The notes under the pieces were generated by a model, which did no database searches, was not told where the DNA came from, and saw only the letters and a program-made list of their open reading frames with translations. A DNA stretch of 64,000 nt from positions 51,250-115,249 of the forward strand of contig NZ_NPEV01000006.1 in the NCBI RefSeq assembly GCF_003258835.1, in the 5' to 3' direction. Of this stretch, positions 36,894 through 47,952 are shown piece after piece. The translations under genes were made by a program, and so were the position numbers. The stretch's first letter is position 1. Each line of letters begins with the position of its first letter. This DNA is from Rhodobium orientis (GTDB taxonomy: Bacteria > Pseudomonadota > Alphaproteobacteria > Rhizobiales > Rhodobiaceae).

Positions 36894-38999
36894 ATGCGCC
36901 CCGATATTCTGAACCCGCTCTACCGTTCGCTGCAAAGCCTTGAGGGCATCGGCCCCAAGCTGGAAAAAACCCTCGGCAAGCTCCTCGTCGGTTCCGGGGC
37001 GGAGCGCGAGGCGCGCATTCTCGATCTCGTTTTCCACCTGCCGGCCGCCGCCATCGACCGCAGCCTGCAGCCGGGCATCGCCAAGGCGCCCGAGGGCGCC
37101 ATCGTCACCCTGAAGGCCTGGGTCGACCGACACCAGCCGACGCCGCGCCATTCCCGCGCCCCGTACAAGGTCTTCTGCCACGACGAGACGGGCGAGATCG
37201 CGCTCGTCTTCTTCCACGCCAAGGAGGACTGGCTGCAGAAGCAGCTTCCCGTCGGCGAGACCCGCTATGTGAGCGGCAAGGTCGAATGGTTCAACGGCCA
37301 GGCGCAGATCGTCCATCCGGACCATATCGTCGCCGAGGCCGATTTCGCCGAGCTGCCACTGATCGAGCCGGTCTATCCGATGACGGCGGGGCTGTCGCCG
37401 AAGACGCTGCGCCGCGTCATCGACGAGGCCGTCGGCCTCGTGCCCGACCTGCCGGAATGGCAGGACGCGGCGTGGCTGAAGCGGCAGAACTGGCCGGGCT
37501 TTACGGTCGCGCTTCATACCGTGCACCACCCGGAGGCGGCGGCGGACATCGACCCGGCAACGCCGGCCTGGTCGCGGCTTGCCTTCGACGAGATTCTGGC
37601 CGGCCAACTGGCCCTGGCGCTGGTCAGAAAACACATGCGCAAGACGGCCGGCTCGGCGCGCACCGGCGACGGCAGCATCCGGCAAAAGATCCTCGCCGCC
37701 CTGCCCTTTTCGCTGACCGACGGCCAGCGCCAGGCGGTGGCGGAAATCGAGGCCGACCTTGCCGAGCCGAAGCGCATGCTGCGGCTGCTCCAGGGCGACG
37801 TCGGCTCCGGCAAGACCGTCGTCGCGCTGATGGCCGCCGCCGCCGTTGCCGAGGCCGGCGGCCAGACAGCGATGATGGCGCCGACGGAACTGCTCGCCCG
37901 CCAGCACCTGAAGACGATCACGCCGCTGGCCGAGGCCGCGGGGCTGACCGTCGCCGTGCTGACCGGCCGGGACAAGGGCAAGGAGCGCAAGGCCGTGGAG
38001 GCCGCGCTGGCGGCCGGCGAGATCGACATCGTCGTCGGCACCCACGCCCTCTTCCAGTCGGCGACCGCGTTCAAGAACCTTGCGCTCGCCATCGTCGACG
38101 AGCAGCACCGCTTCGGCGTCCACCAGCGGCTGGCGCTGACGGCAAAAGGCTCCGGCACCGACGTTCTCGTGATGACGGCAACGCCGATCCCGCGCACGCT
38201 GGTGCTGACCTATTTCGGCGATATGGATGTCTCGCGGCTCCTGGAAAAGCCCGCCGGCCGCAAGCCGGTGAAGACCTCGAGCATCGCGCTCGACCGCATG
38301 GGGGAAGTGCTCGACGGCCTCAACCGGGCGCTTGCCGACGGCGCCAAGGTTTATTGGGTCTGCCCGTTGGTGGAGGAATCCGAAGCGCTCGACGCGGCGG
38401 CGGCCGAGGACAGATATGCGGCGCTCCGGGCCGAATTCGGCGACATCGTCGGCCTCGTCCACGGCCGCATGAAGGCGGCCGAGAAAGATACGGCGATGGC
38501 CGACTTCCTGGCCGGGCGCACGAAGATCCTCGTTTCGACCACCGTCATCGAGGTCGGCGTCGACGTTCCCGACGCCACCATCATGGTGATCGAACACGCC
38601 GAACGCTTCGGCCTCGCCCAGCTCCACCAGCTCCGCGGCCGCGTCGGGCGCGGCGACAAGCCCTCGACCTGCCTCCTCCTCTACAAGGGCCCCTTAAGCG
38701 AGACGGCCCATGCCCGGCTTGCCATCATGCGCGAGACCGAAGACGGGTTCCGCATCGCGGAAGAAGACCTGAAGCTGCGCGGCGAAGGCGAAGTCCTCGG
38801 CACCCGCCAGAGCGGCACCCCGGGGTTCAGGGTCGCCCGCATCGAGGCGCACGGCCACTTGTTGGAGGCCGCCCGCGACGACGCGCGGCTGATCCTTGAG
38901 AGAGATCCTGAGCTTGGGGGGACGCGCGGAGATGCGCTGCGGATTTTGCTGTATTTGTTCGGGCGGGATGAGGCGGTGCGGTTGCTGCGGGCCGGGTGA
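36894..38999 (+). CDS. recG: ATP-dependent DNA helicase RecG
   Basis: RecG remodels stalled replication forks and Holliday junctions. The 701-residue protein has the wedge domain (LKAWVDRHQPTPRHSRAPYK), Walker A GDVGSGKTVVALMAAA near residue 300, box II VDEQHRFGVHQR, TATPIPRTL, and the C-terminal motifs HAERFGLAQLHQLRGRVGR and ILVSTTVIEVGVDVP. ATG 36894 (MRPDILNPLYRSLQSLEGIG) matches RecG starts; the upstream in-frame ATG at 36822 adds an unrelated stretch. It is divergent from sdhE-mfd. Confidence 0.95.
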   Translation: MRPDILNPLYRSLQSLEGIGPKLEKTLGKLLVGSGAEREARILDLVFHLPAAAIDRSLQPGIAKAPEGAIVTLKAWVDRHQPTPRHSRAPYKVFCHDETGEIALVFFHAKEDWLQKQLPVGETRYVSGKVEWFNGQAQIVHPDHIVAEADFAELPLIEPVYPMTAGLSPKTLRRVIDEAVGLVPDLPEWQDAAWLKRQNWPGFTVALHTVHHPEAAADIDPATPAWSRLAFDEILAGQLALALVRKHMRKTAGSARTGDGSIRQKILAALPFSLTDGQRQAVAEIEADLAEPKRMLRLLQGDVGSGKTVVALMAAAAVAEAGGQTAMMAPTELLARQHLKTITPLAEAAGLTVAVLTGRDKGKERKAVEAALAAGEIDIVVGTHALFQSATAFKNLALAIVDEQHRFGVHQRLALTAKGSGTDVLVMTATPIPRTLVLTYFGDMDVSRLLEKPAGRKPVKTSSIALDRMGEVLDGLNRALADGAKVYWVCPLVEESEALDAAAAEDRYAALRAEFGDIVGLVHGRMKAAEKDTAMADFLAGRTKILVSTTVIEVGVDVPDATIMVIEHAERFGLAQLHQLRGRVGRGDKPSTCLLLYKGPLSETAHARLAIMRETEDGFRIAEEDLKLRGEGEVLGTRQSGTPGFRVARIEAHGHLLEAARDDARLILERDPELGGTRGDALRILLYLFGRDEAVRLLRAG

Positions 39000-39027
39000 G
39001 GAAGCCGAGGACATTCGGCTTTCCCGC

Positions 39028-39369
39028 TTATAAGTCTTCCCAACGACTCAGCTTGTGTTTTCTTGCCTTGTTTTTATTAATGAGCGTCATGAAAAAACCG
39101 AAGAATGCACCTTGAAAAACTAAAAAGAATATTTTTCCTTCAATCGTTCTCGGGTGAAGGCCGATCAGCCAACTCGAAAACGTCAACCCCACAGCCAAAA
39201 GCCCTCCATACAATAAAACACTTCGCCAAAACTCAAAATAATAGGGCGGCCGCAATCTGACGCCGAATGTTCGATAGATAAAATTCTTGTCCGGACTGTA
39301 TTCTTGTCTCACGAGTCCAGCATTTTTTAGTTCAGCTATCGCTTTTGCGTATTTCTGCTCGTAGCTCAT
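39028..39369 (-). CDS. Small membrane protein, possibly DUF6404-like, in an AT-rich island
   Basis: A 113-residue protein with a charged N-terminal helix (MSYEQKYAKAIAELKNAG) and two hydrophobic segments (LLYGGLLAVGLTFSSWLIGL and IFFLVFQGAFFGFFMTLI), ending in a basic tail. The middle RTFGVRLRPPYYFEFWRSV recalls DUF6404 proteins, but this is by eye. Base composition and codon use (many A/T-ending codons) differ sharply from the GC-rich neighbours, which suggests recent acquisition. ATG 39369 is chosen over the longer frame to 39408. Function unknown. Confidence 0.6.
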   Translation of the reverse strand: MSYEQKYAKAIAELKNAGLVRQEYSPDKNFIYRTFGVRLRPPYYFEFWRSVLLYGGLLAVGLTFSSWLIGLHPRTIEGKIFFLVFQGAFFGFFMTLINKNKARKHKLSRWEDL

Positions 39370-39587
39370 TATCGCACCCGAACAATTGCCTTGAGATAAA
39401 CCGGTCAATTCCGCTGCTGCGACCTGACGGCACGTGCGGTCCGGCCTGACGCCACCATTTCACGCTTCGGTTGAATTCTGAAACGGCACAGGCCTTTTGG
39501 CAAACACAAGCCCGCCGGAAAACAGCGCGATATCGACGCGCCGGCGCGTTTCGCCATCGCGGAGATCATCGCATGTCCTTCCCGATG

Positions 39588-39677
39588 CTGGATTGCCGCG
39601 TCGGCCTATCAGCCTCCTCGCAATGACATTGCAGACATTGAGATAACCGTCATTGCGAGCGCAGCGAAGCAATCCAG
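39588..39677. repeat. Palindromic dispersed repeat element
   Basis: Outer blocks CTGGATTGC (39588-39596) and GCAATCCAG (39669-39677), and inner blocks CTCGCAATGAC (39617-39627) and GTCATTGCGAG (39649-39659), form a large interrupted inverted repeat. The right arm (GTCATTGCGAGCGCAGCGAA...) resembles a repeat widely scattered in bacterial genomes. The surrounding 39370-39840 interval (471 bp) holds this element and the eno terminator but no convincing gene. Confidence 0.75.
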
Positions 39678-39737
39678 TGCGGCGGTGTCGCCGGTACGGC
39701 GCGAAAGCGAGTGAGTGGGTAGCCGCAAACGCACATG

Positions 39738-39771
39738 AAAAAGCCGCGCCCTTCTCAAGGAAAGACGCGGC
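39738..39771 (-). terminator. Rho-independent terminator of eno
   Basis: GCCGCG / CGCGGC with an inner CCTT / AAGG pairing forms a hairpin; on the leftward strand it runs into TTTTT. It lies 70 bp past the eno stop. Confidence 0.7.
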
Positions 39772-39840
39772 CGTTGTTGTCTCTATGTGCCGCTGGATAA
39801 GCTGCTTTGAGGGCTCAGCCCCCAACCGGCACGCGCCGCC

Positions 39841-41157
<1,317 letters not shown>

Positions 41158-41245
41158 CTAAAACGTTTCGCGGCGGTTGGGAACCGGATTGCGGCCGGGA
41201 ATGCCGCATTGCGATGCGTTTTTTTGCGCCGCAGCGGGCGTCGGG

Positions 41246-42664
41246 TCAGTCGGGTTTGGCGGCGAGTTGCAGGGCGGCGCCGACGGCCTCGAAATGCTTG
41301 TCCCAGCCATAGCGCTGGAAGCGGGCGACGCGCTCCATCTGGGTGGCGCGGCGGGGCGAGTCCGGATCGGCATAGTCGAGGATGACCTGGCGCCAGCCGA
41401 TGCCGTCGAGCGGGTCGAGGTGCTCGGGAATCCCCTGCCCGACCTCGACCAGCGCCGGAATGTCGGAGGCGATGACCGGCACGCCGAGGGTTAGCGCCTC
41501 GGCGATCGGCAGGCCGAAACCTTCGGCGAAGGACGGCATCAGGGCGGCGCGCGCGCCGTTCAGCAGCACCACCAACTCGTCGTCGGAGAGGTTTGAGGAT
41601 TCCAACACGTGCCCCTTGATGCTGCGGCACCGCTCCAGCATGTCGATTGCCGCCTCGGCCTCCCAGCCGCGCCGGCCGACGACGACGAGCTTGGGCGCCT
41701 TCTCGCCATGCTCCTCGACGATCTTGCGCCAGACCTTCAACAGGAACAGGTGGTTCTTGCGGGCCTCGATGGTCGAGACGATGACGAAATAGGGATCGGC
41801 GCCGATCAGCCGGCCGAGCGGCTTGCGGCGGCCGAACTGGGGCTCCAGTCCGAGATGGGCCGGCACGACGTTGATCGGCCGGCCGTCGATGTGGTCGCGC
41901 AGGCGCCGGCCGGTGTCGTGGGAGTTGACGATCACGGTGTCGGCGAAGTCGGCGACGGTGCGCACGCGCTTGCTGTGCTTTTCCGCGTCGCCGTCACGGC
42001 AATATTCGGGGAAATCGAGCGGGATGACGTCGTGGATCAGGAAGGTGATGTGGACGTTGCCGAGATGGCGCAAATGCGCAAAAAGGTGCCTCTTTTCAAG
42101 GTGATGGTGGGAGACGTTCATGTAGATAACGCGGGCGCCGCGCTGCTCGGCATTGAGCACGATGCGGCGCACCCGGCGCCGCGCCCAGAGCCTCACCGGA
42201 TTGGCGAGGCCGAAGCCTGACGGCCCGCGCGGGTCCTCGCCGTCCTCGCCTGGGGCAACGACCGGCTCCTCGCCGATAAAGACTACCGGCTTTTCCGGCA
42301 GTTGCCGCACCGGCCGCTCGACATTGGGCTGCCAGGTGGCATTGAGGAAGCGGGCGACGTCGAGGATCTCGCGGGCATTGACTGACGTGCCGGCGCCGGC
42401 CCAACTGCGGGAGATCCAGCGAATGAGGCGGCGGGCGAGGACGTCGGTGACGGCGCGGATCTCGCCGCCGGTGACGGCGACGAAGCGCACGTCGGCATCG
42501 ACGTCGCGCATGACCCAGTTGGCAAAGGCGAGTTCGACCCGGTCGATGCCGGTGGGCGCGGCGCGCTTGACGCGCGAGATCAGCCGCGAAATGTCGAACA
42601 GCACCAGCGGCCGGGTCGTATCGGTGCTCGGGGTCAGGTCGGTCGGTCCGATTTGTTCGTTCAT
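41246..42664 (-). CDS. Glycosyltransferase family 4-like (group 1)
   Basis: A 472-residue GT-B fold enzyme with the C-terminal signature of family 4: VIVSTIEARKNHLFLLKVWR (about residues 290-309), VVVGRRGWEAEAAIDM, and the nucleotide-sugar-binding motif ALMPSFAEGFGLPIAEALTL with the EGFGLPxxEA core. The N-terminal half includes FDISRLISRVKRAAPTGIDR, seen in mannosyl/rhamnosyltransferases of O-antigen or capsule clusters. Acceptor and donor are unknown. It sits alone between eno and kdsA, suggesting an insertion into a normally conserved order. The start has an AGGGAA site. Confidence 0.85.
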   Translation of the reverse strand: MNEQIGPTDLTPSTDTTRPLVLFDISRLISRVKRAAPTGIDRVELAFANWVMRDVDADVRFVAVTGGEIRAVTDVLARRLIRWISRSWAGAGTSVNAREILDVARFLNATWQPNVERPVRQLPEKPVVFIGEEPVVAPGEDGEDPRGPSGFGLANPVRLWARRRVRRIVLNAEQRGARVIYMNVSHHHLEKRHLFAHLRHLGNVHITFLIHDVIPLDFPEYCRDGDAEKHSKRVRTVADFADTVIVNSHDTGRRLRDHIDGRPINVVPAHLGLEPQFGRRKPLGRLIGADPYFVIVSTIEARKNHLFLLKVWRKIVEEHGEKAPKLVVVGRRGWEAEAAIDMLERCRSIKGHVLESSNLSDDELVVLLNGARAALMPSFAEGFGLPIAEALTLGVPVIASDIPALVEVGQGIPEHLDPLDGIGWRQVILDYADPDSPRRATQMERVARFQRYGWDKHFEAVGAALQLAAKPD

Positions 42665-42759
42665 GGAGTTCCCTGGGCCTCCCGGGGCACAAGGCCTGCG
42701 CCTTTTTTCGCCCGTCTGTCAAGTCCCGGCGCCGGTCGCGGCCGGACCGGAGACCGCGA

Positions 42760-43608
42760 TCAGGCGAGCGTCACCGGATTGGCCTTGGCAACCTCGTCGA
42801 AGCGCTTCAAGAGGGTTAGCAGCGCCTCCATCTCGCCGAGCGGCACCATGTTCGGGCCGTCGGAGGGGGCGTTGTCCGGATCGTCGTGGGTCTCGATGAA
42901 GACGCCGGCGACGCCGATGGCAACGGCGGCGCGGGCAAGCACCGGCACGAATTCGCGCTGGCCGCCGGAAGCGGTTCCCTTGCCGCCCGGCTGCTGCACG
43001 GAATGGGTGGCGTCGAAGATCACCGGTGCGCCGGTTGCGGCCATGATCGGCAGGCCGCGCATGTCGGTGACCAGGGTGTTGTAGCCGAAGCTGGCGCCGC
43101 GCTCGGTCAGGAGCACGTTCGGATTGCCGCTGTCCGTCACCTTGGTCAGAACGTTCGCCATGTCCCAGGGGGCGAGGAACTGGCCCTTCTTGACGTTGAC
43201 GACGGCGCCGGTCTTTGCCGCGGCGATCAGCAGGTCGGTCTGGCGGCAGAGAAAGGCCGGGATCTGCAGGACGTCGACGACTTCCGCAACGGGCGCGCAC
43301 TGGCCGGCCTCGTGGACGTCCGTCAGAACCGGAAGACCGAAGCGCTCGCGGATTTCCGCAAAGACCGGCATCGCGTCCTTGAGCCCGACGCCGCGCTTGC
43401 CGGAAATGCTCGTCCGGTTGGCCTTGTCGAAGGAGGTCTTGAAGACGAGGCCGATGCCGACCTTTTCGGCAATCTCCTTCAGCGCCGCGGCCATTTCCAG
43501 GGCGTGATCGCGGCTTTCCATCTGGCACGGCCCGGCGATGATGCCGAGCGGCAGCGCATTGGAAAAGCGGACTTTGCCGGCGGCAACGGTGCTGTTGGGA
43601 CTGCTCAT
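42760..43608 (-). CDS. kdsA: 3-deoxy-D-manno-octulosonate-8-phosphate synthase
   Basis: KDO8P synthase condenses phosphoenolpyruvate with arabinose-5-phosphate, supplying KDO for the LPS inner core. The 282-residue protein has the expected motifs: [60 protein letters not shown], and [20 protein letters not shown]. The Cys in AGPCQ suggests the metal-dependent class, but this is by inspection. Its ATG overlaps the stop of the VOC-protein gene (ATGA), so the two are coupled. Confidence 0.96.
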   Translation of the reverse strand: MSSPNSTVAAGKVRFSNALPLGIIAGPCQMESRDHALEMAAALKEIAEKVGIGLVFKTSFDKANRTSISGKRGVGLKDAMPVFAEIRERFGLPVLTDVHEAGQCAPVAEVVDVLQIPAFLCRQTDLLIAAAKTGAVVNVKKGQFLAPWDMANVLTKVTDSGNPNVLLTERGASFGYNTLVTDMRGLPIMAATGAPVIFDATHSVQQPGGKGTASGGQREFVPVLARAAVAIGVAGVFIETHDDPDNAPSDGPNMVPLGEMEALLTLLKRFDEVAKANPVTLA

Positions 43609-44489
43609 GAAGCGGAATTCTCCTGGAACGCAAGGACGGTGGCAAGGCCCGGCGCCGGGGCGACGACGATGCGGCTGCCGCGCTCCTCGAAGGCCACGCC
43701 GTTCTCAGTCAGCAAGGCCTTCACGCGGGTAAGGTCGACGACAGTGACGACGAAGGCTGAGAGCCGCGGGCCGCGGCCGGAAAGCTTGGCGTCGCGCCCG
43801 AAGATCATGCGGAACGCGGTCGGTGTGACGATGGAAAAGGCGCCCTTCGGCAGCTCGGCATGGATGCCGAGTGATGAGGCGTGGATACCGCGCTCGCCGG
43901 TGACGACCTCAAGGTCGTACTGGAAGTCGCTGGGGTTTTCCTCTGCGGCGAACACCTCGGCGATGCCGAGCGCGCCGTTGCCGTGCGTGGTGTTTTTCGG
44001 CGCCCAGAAGCCTTCGGTGCCGATGTGCTGGCAGCAGAACAGCGTCATGTCGGGCGAGCGCTCGTCGAGCGCGAAGGCGAGCCGGACGCCGATGGTGGTC
44101 TCCGACCCGTCGGCGGCGACGGCCTTCCGCTCGAACGGGAACACCGGACCGCCGCCATAGCCGGCCTCGTCGAGCCGGGCGCGGTCGGCATCGGCGTCTT
44201 CGGTCGTCAGCGCCAGCTTGGAAAAGCCTTCGGGACCGCAACGGAAGCGATAGGCATCGAAGCGCCGCAGGAAGACATAGCCCTTCCTGGCGTTCTCCTC
44301 CATCTGTATCCGGTTGGCGACGGCAAGCGGCTCGATATAGGTGCGGTTCTGGAAGAAGACGCAGGCGTTCTTGGTGCCGAAGGGATGCAGCGCGTCGGGC
44401 GCGACGGTGAAGCCGAGGGCGCTCAGGCGGGCCCGCGCGACGGCAAGGTCGCGGACCGGGAGAACCAGATGATCGATGCCGTGAACCAT
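43605..44489 (-). CDS. VOC (glyoxalase-like) superfamily protein
   Basis: A 294-residue protein with two vicinal-oxygen-chelate modules. The N-terminal [19 protein letters not shown] holds the first metal-type His, and the second half begins around [18 protein letters not shown]. Similar proteins are found beside kdsA and pyrG in several Rhizobiales, but their reaction is unknown; they resemble glyoxalase_3-type proteins. Overlaps kdsA by 4 bp. The upstream pyrG stop is 74 bp away, so all may form one transcript. Confidence 0.78.
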   Translation of the reverse strand: MVHGIDHLVLPVRDLAVARARLSALGFTVAPDALHPFGTKNACVFFQNRTYIEPLAVANRIQMEENARKGYVFLRRFDAYRFRCGPEGFSKLALTTEDADADRARLDEAGYGGGPVFPFERKAVAADGSETTIGVRLAFALDERSPDMTLFCCQHIGTEGFWAPKNTTHGNGALGIAEVFAAEENPSDFQYDLEVVTGERGIHASSLGIHAELPKGAFSIVTPTAFRMIFGRDAKLSGRGPRLSAFVVTVVDLTRVKALLTENGVAFEERGSRIVVAPAPGLATVLAFQENSAS

Positions 44490-44563
44490 AGCTTACCGCC
44501 CCTTCAGGCGACGTTCCTTCGCGCGCGATTGTGGCACCCTCGCGACCGCCCGGGCAAAAGGCC

Positions 44564-46201
<1,638 letters not shown>

Positions 46202-46260
46202 TTATACCGTTCAGCTTGCCGATTCGAACAGCATCGAATCGCGCGATCCAGAGGTTTCCA

Positions 46261-46283
46261 CCGCGCCCTTTTTTCGGGCGCGG
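46261..46283. repeat. Hairpin between secG and pyrG
   Basis: CCGCGCCC / GGGCGCGG is a perfect 8-bp stem closing a T-rich 7-nt loop. There is no T-run after the stem in the leftward direction, so it is not a standard terminator of secG; it could be an RNA-processing or pausing element. Confidence 0.35.
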
Positions 46284-46306
46284 CGGGATGATCGGAAAAA
46301 GCCCGG

Positions 46307-46786
46307 CTATTGCGAGTTCGGAACCTGCGGACCGCTCGGCTGCGCGGGTGCCGGCTCCGGCGTCTGCAGACGGTCGAGCAGGCTCGGGCCGCTGTCGCCA
46401 CCGGACGGAGCAGACGGCGCGGCGGGCGGCGCGGTGCCCTCACCGGCCGGAGCGCCCGGCGTTGCCGGCGGTGCGGTCGGCTGGGTGTCCGTTGCCGGCT
46501 CTTCGGTGGTCTGCGTGCCGACCGCCGGGATCAGATCGAAGATCGACGTCGGCGCCTCGCCCATGCGCGCAATCACCGTCAGGATGATCGACGTGGCGAA
46601 GAAGGCCGCGGCCAGGATCGCGGTCGTGCGGGTCAGGAGATTGGCCGTGCCGCGGCTGGAAAACAGGCCGCCGCCGCCACCGCCGCCGCCGATCCCCAGC
46701 GCGCCCCCTTCGGAGCGCTGCAGCAGGATGACGGCCACGAGGGCGATCACGACCATCAGATGGATGACGATGATGACGGTTTGCAT
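46307..46786 (-). CDS. secG: Preprotein translocase subunit SecG
   Basis: SecG is the small inner-membrane subunit of the SecYEG translocon. The 159-residue protein starts with a transmembrane helix (TVIIVIHLMVVIALVAVILL), then the conserved QRSEGGALGIGGGGGGGG loop, and a second helix (ILAAAFFATSIILTVIAR). A Pro/Ala/Thr-rich C-terminal extension of about 80 residues follows, which is common in alphaproteobacterial SecG and probably disordered. It is located between tpiA and pyrG, a conserved order. Confidence 0.93.
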   Translation of the reverse strand: MQTVIIVIHLMVVIALVAVILLQRSEGGALGIGGGGGGGGLFSSRGTANLLTRTTAILAAAFFATSIILTVIARMGEAPTSIFDLIPAVGTQTTEEPATDTQPTAPPATPGAPAGEGTAPPAAPSAPSGGDSGPSLLDRLQTPEPAPAQPSGPQVPNSQ

Positions 46787-46986
46787 ACGTGTCCGGCTCG
46801 AAAATGTGCGGAAAGTTGAGCGCGTCTTACACCATCGCCGCGGTACGTACCACCCCGGCGATCGCCTCGACGCGTGCCCCTCATATAGTGTCCGTGCGGC
46901 GATCGCAACACGGCAAAGCCCCGGCGACGCGTGCCGCCGGGACGGTCATTGCTTCTGCCGGCTCCCGTCGGCCGGTCGGTGACGGC

Positions 46987-47748
46987 CTACTTGTAGGCGG
47001 CCAGGATACCGAGGAAGTCGGCCGCCTTGAGGCTGGCGCCGCCGACCAGCGCGCCGTCGACATTGGCAACCGCCATCAGCTCGGAGGCGTTCGACGGCTT
47101 CACCGAGCCGCCGTAGAGGATGCGCACCTTGCCGCCCTCGTCGCCATACATGGCAACGAGCTTTTCGCGGATGAAGGCGTGCACCTCCGCGACGTCGTCA
47201 GCGGTCGGGGTGAGGCCCGTTCCGATCGCCCAGACCGGCTCGTAGGCAACGATCAGGTCGGCGGCGGTGGCGCCTTCCGGCAGCGAGCCGGCGACCTGGG
47301 TGCCGACCACGTCGAGGGTCTTTCCGGCCTCGCGCTCGTCCTTGGTCTCGCCGACGCAGACGATGGCGACGAGCCCGGCGCGATGCACGGCAAGCGCCTT
47401 GTCCTTGACGACGGCATCGGTCTCGCCGTGGTCCGTGCGGCGCTCCGAATGGCCGACGATGACGGCGGCGGCGCCGGCATCGGCGAACATTTCCGCGGCG
47501 AGGTCGCCGGTATGGGCGCCCTTTTCGGCCGCATGGCAGTCCTGGCCGCCGACGGTGACCGGCGTGCCGGCCGTCTTTTCGGCGAAGGCCGTCACCAGCA
47601 ATGCCGGCGGGCAGACCATGGCATCGGCCTTTTCGGCCAGTGCGGCATCGAAGCCGTCGATCAGCGCGGCGAGTTCGCCGGCCGAGGCCTTGAGGCCGTT
47701 CATTTTCCAGTTACCCGCGACGAGCGGCTTGATTCCGGTTGTCGTCAT
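46987..47748 (-). CDS. tpiA: Triosephosphate isomerase
   Basis: Interconverts dihydroxyacetone phosphate and glyceraldehyde-3-phosphate. The 253-residue TIM barrel has the N-terminal [14 protein letters not shown] (catalytic Lys), [16 protein letters not shown] (catalytic His), [16 protein letters not shown] (catalytic Glu and flexible loop), and [12 protein letters not shown] (phosphate binding). It is divergent from ppiD, with 204 bp between, and upstream of secG. Confidence 0.96.
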   Translation of the reverse strand: MTTTGIKPLVAGNWKMNGLKASAGELAALIDGFDAALAEKADAMVCPPALLVTAFAEKTAGTPVTVGGQDCHAAEKGAHTGDLAAEMFADAGAAAVIVGHSERRTDHGETDAVVKDKALAVHRAGLVAIVCVGETKDEREAGKTLDVVGTQVAGSLPEGATAADLIVAYEPVWAIGTGLTPTADDVAEVHAFIREKLVAMYGDEGGKVRILYGGSVKPSNASELMAVANVDGALVGGASLKAADFLGILAAYK

Positions 47749-47952
47749 AGCGCTTGGATCCCCATTTCATGGTGAGTCACCCGGTCCTGTCCGTCATCTA
47801 TCAGAAAGGGCCGCAAGCACAAAGGCCGATGCCTTGCGGCGCGCCGACACGGTCTCTATGATCCGCGCGCTTCGGTGCCAGTGGGCATAAGGCCTTGGGT
47901 CAAGACCCGATCGGGCGGGGCCGGCGCAGACAACGCACAACGGAAAGACAGA

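Noticed and set aside
39460-39825. A 121-codon minus-strand ORF
   Set aside because: It runs through the dispersed palindromic repeat and the eno terminator; its product (TGLLRCARNDGYLN) is the usual translation of that repeat family.
41205-41225. Hairpin CGCAT-TGCG-ATGCG followed by seven T, terminator-like on the plus strand
   Set aside because: No plus-strand gene ends there; eno and the glycosyltransferase run leftward, and the leftward strand lacks a T-run after the stem.
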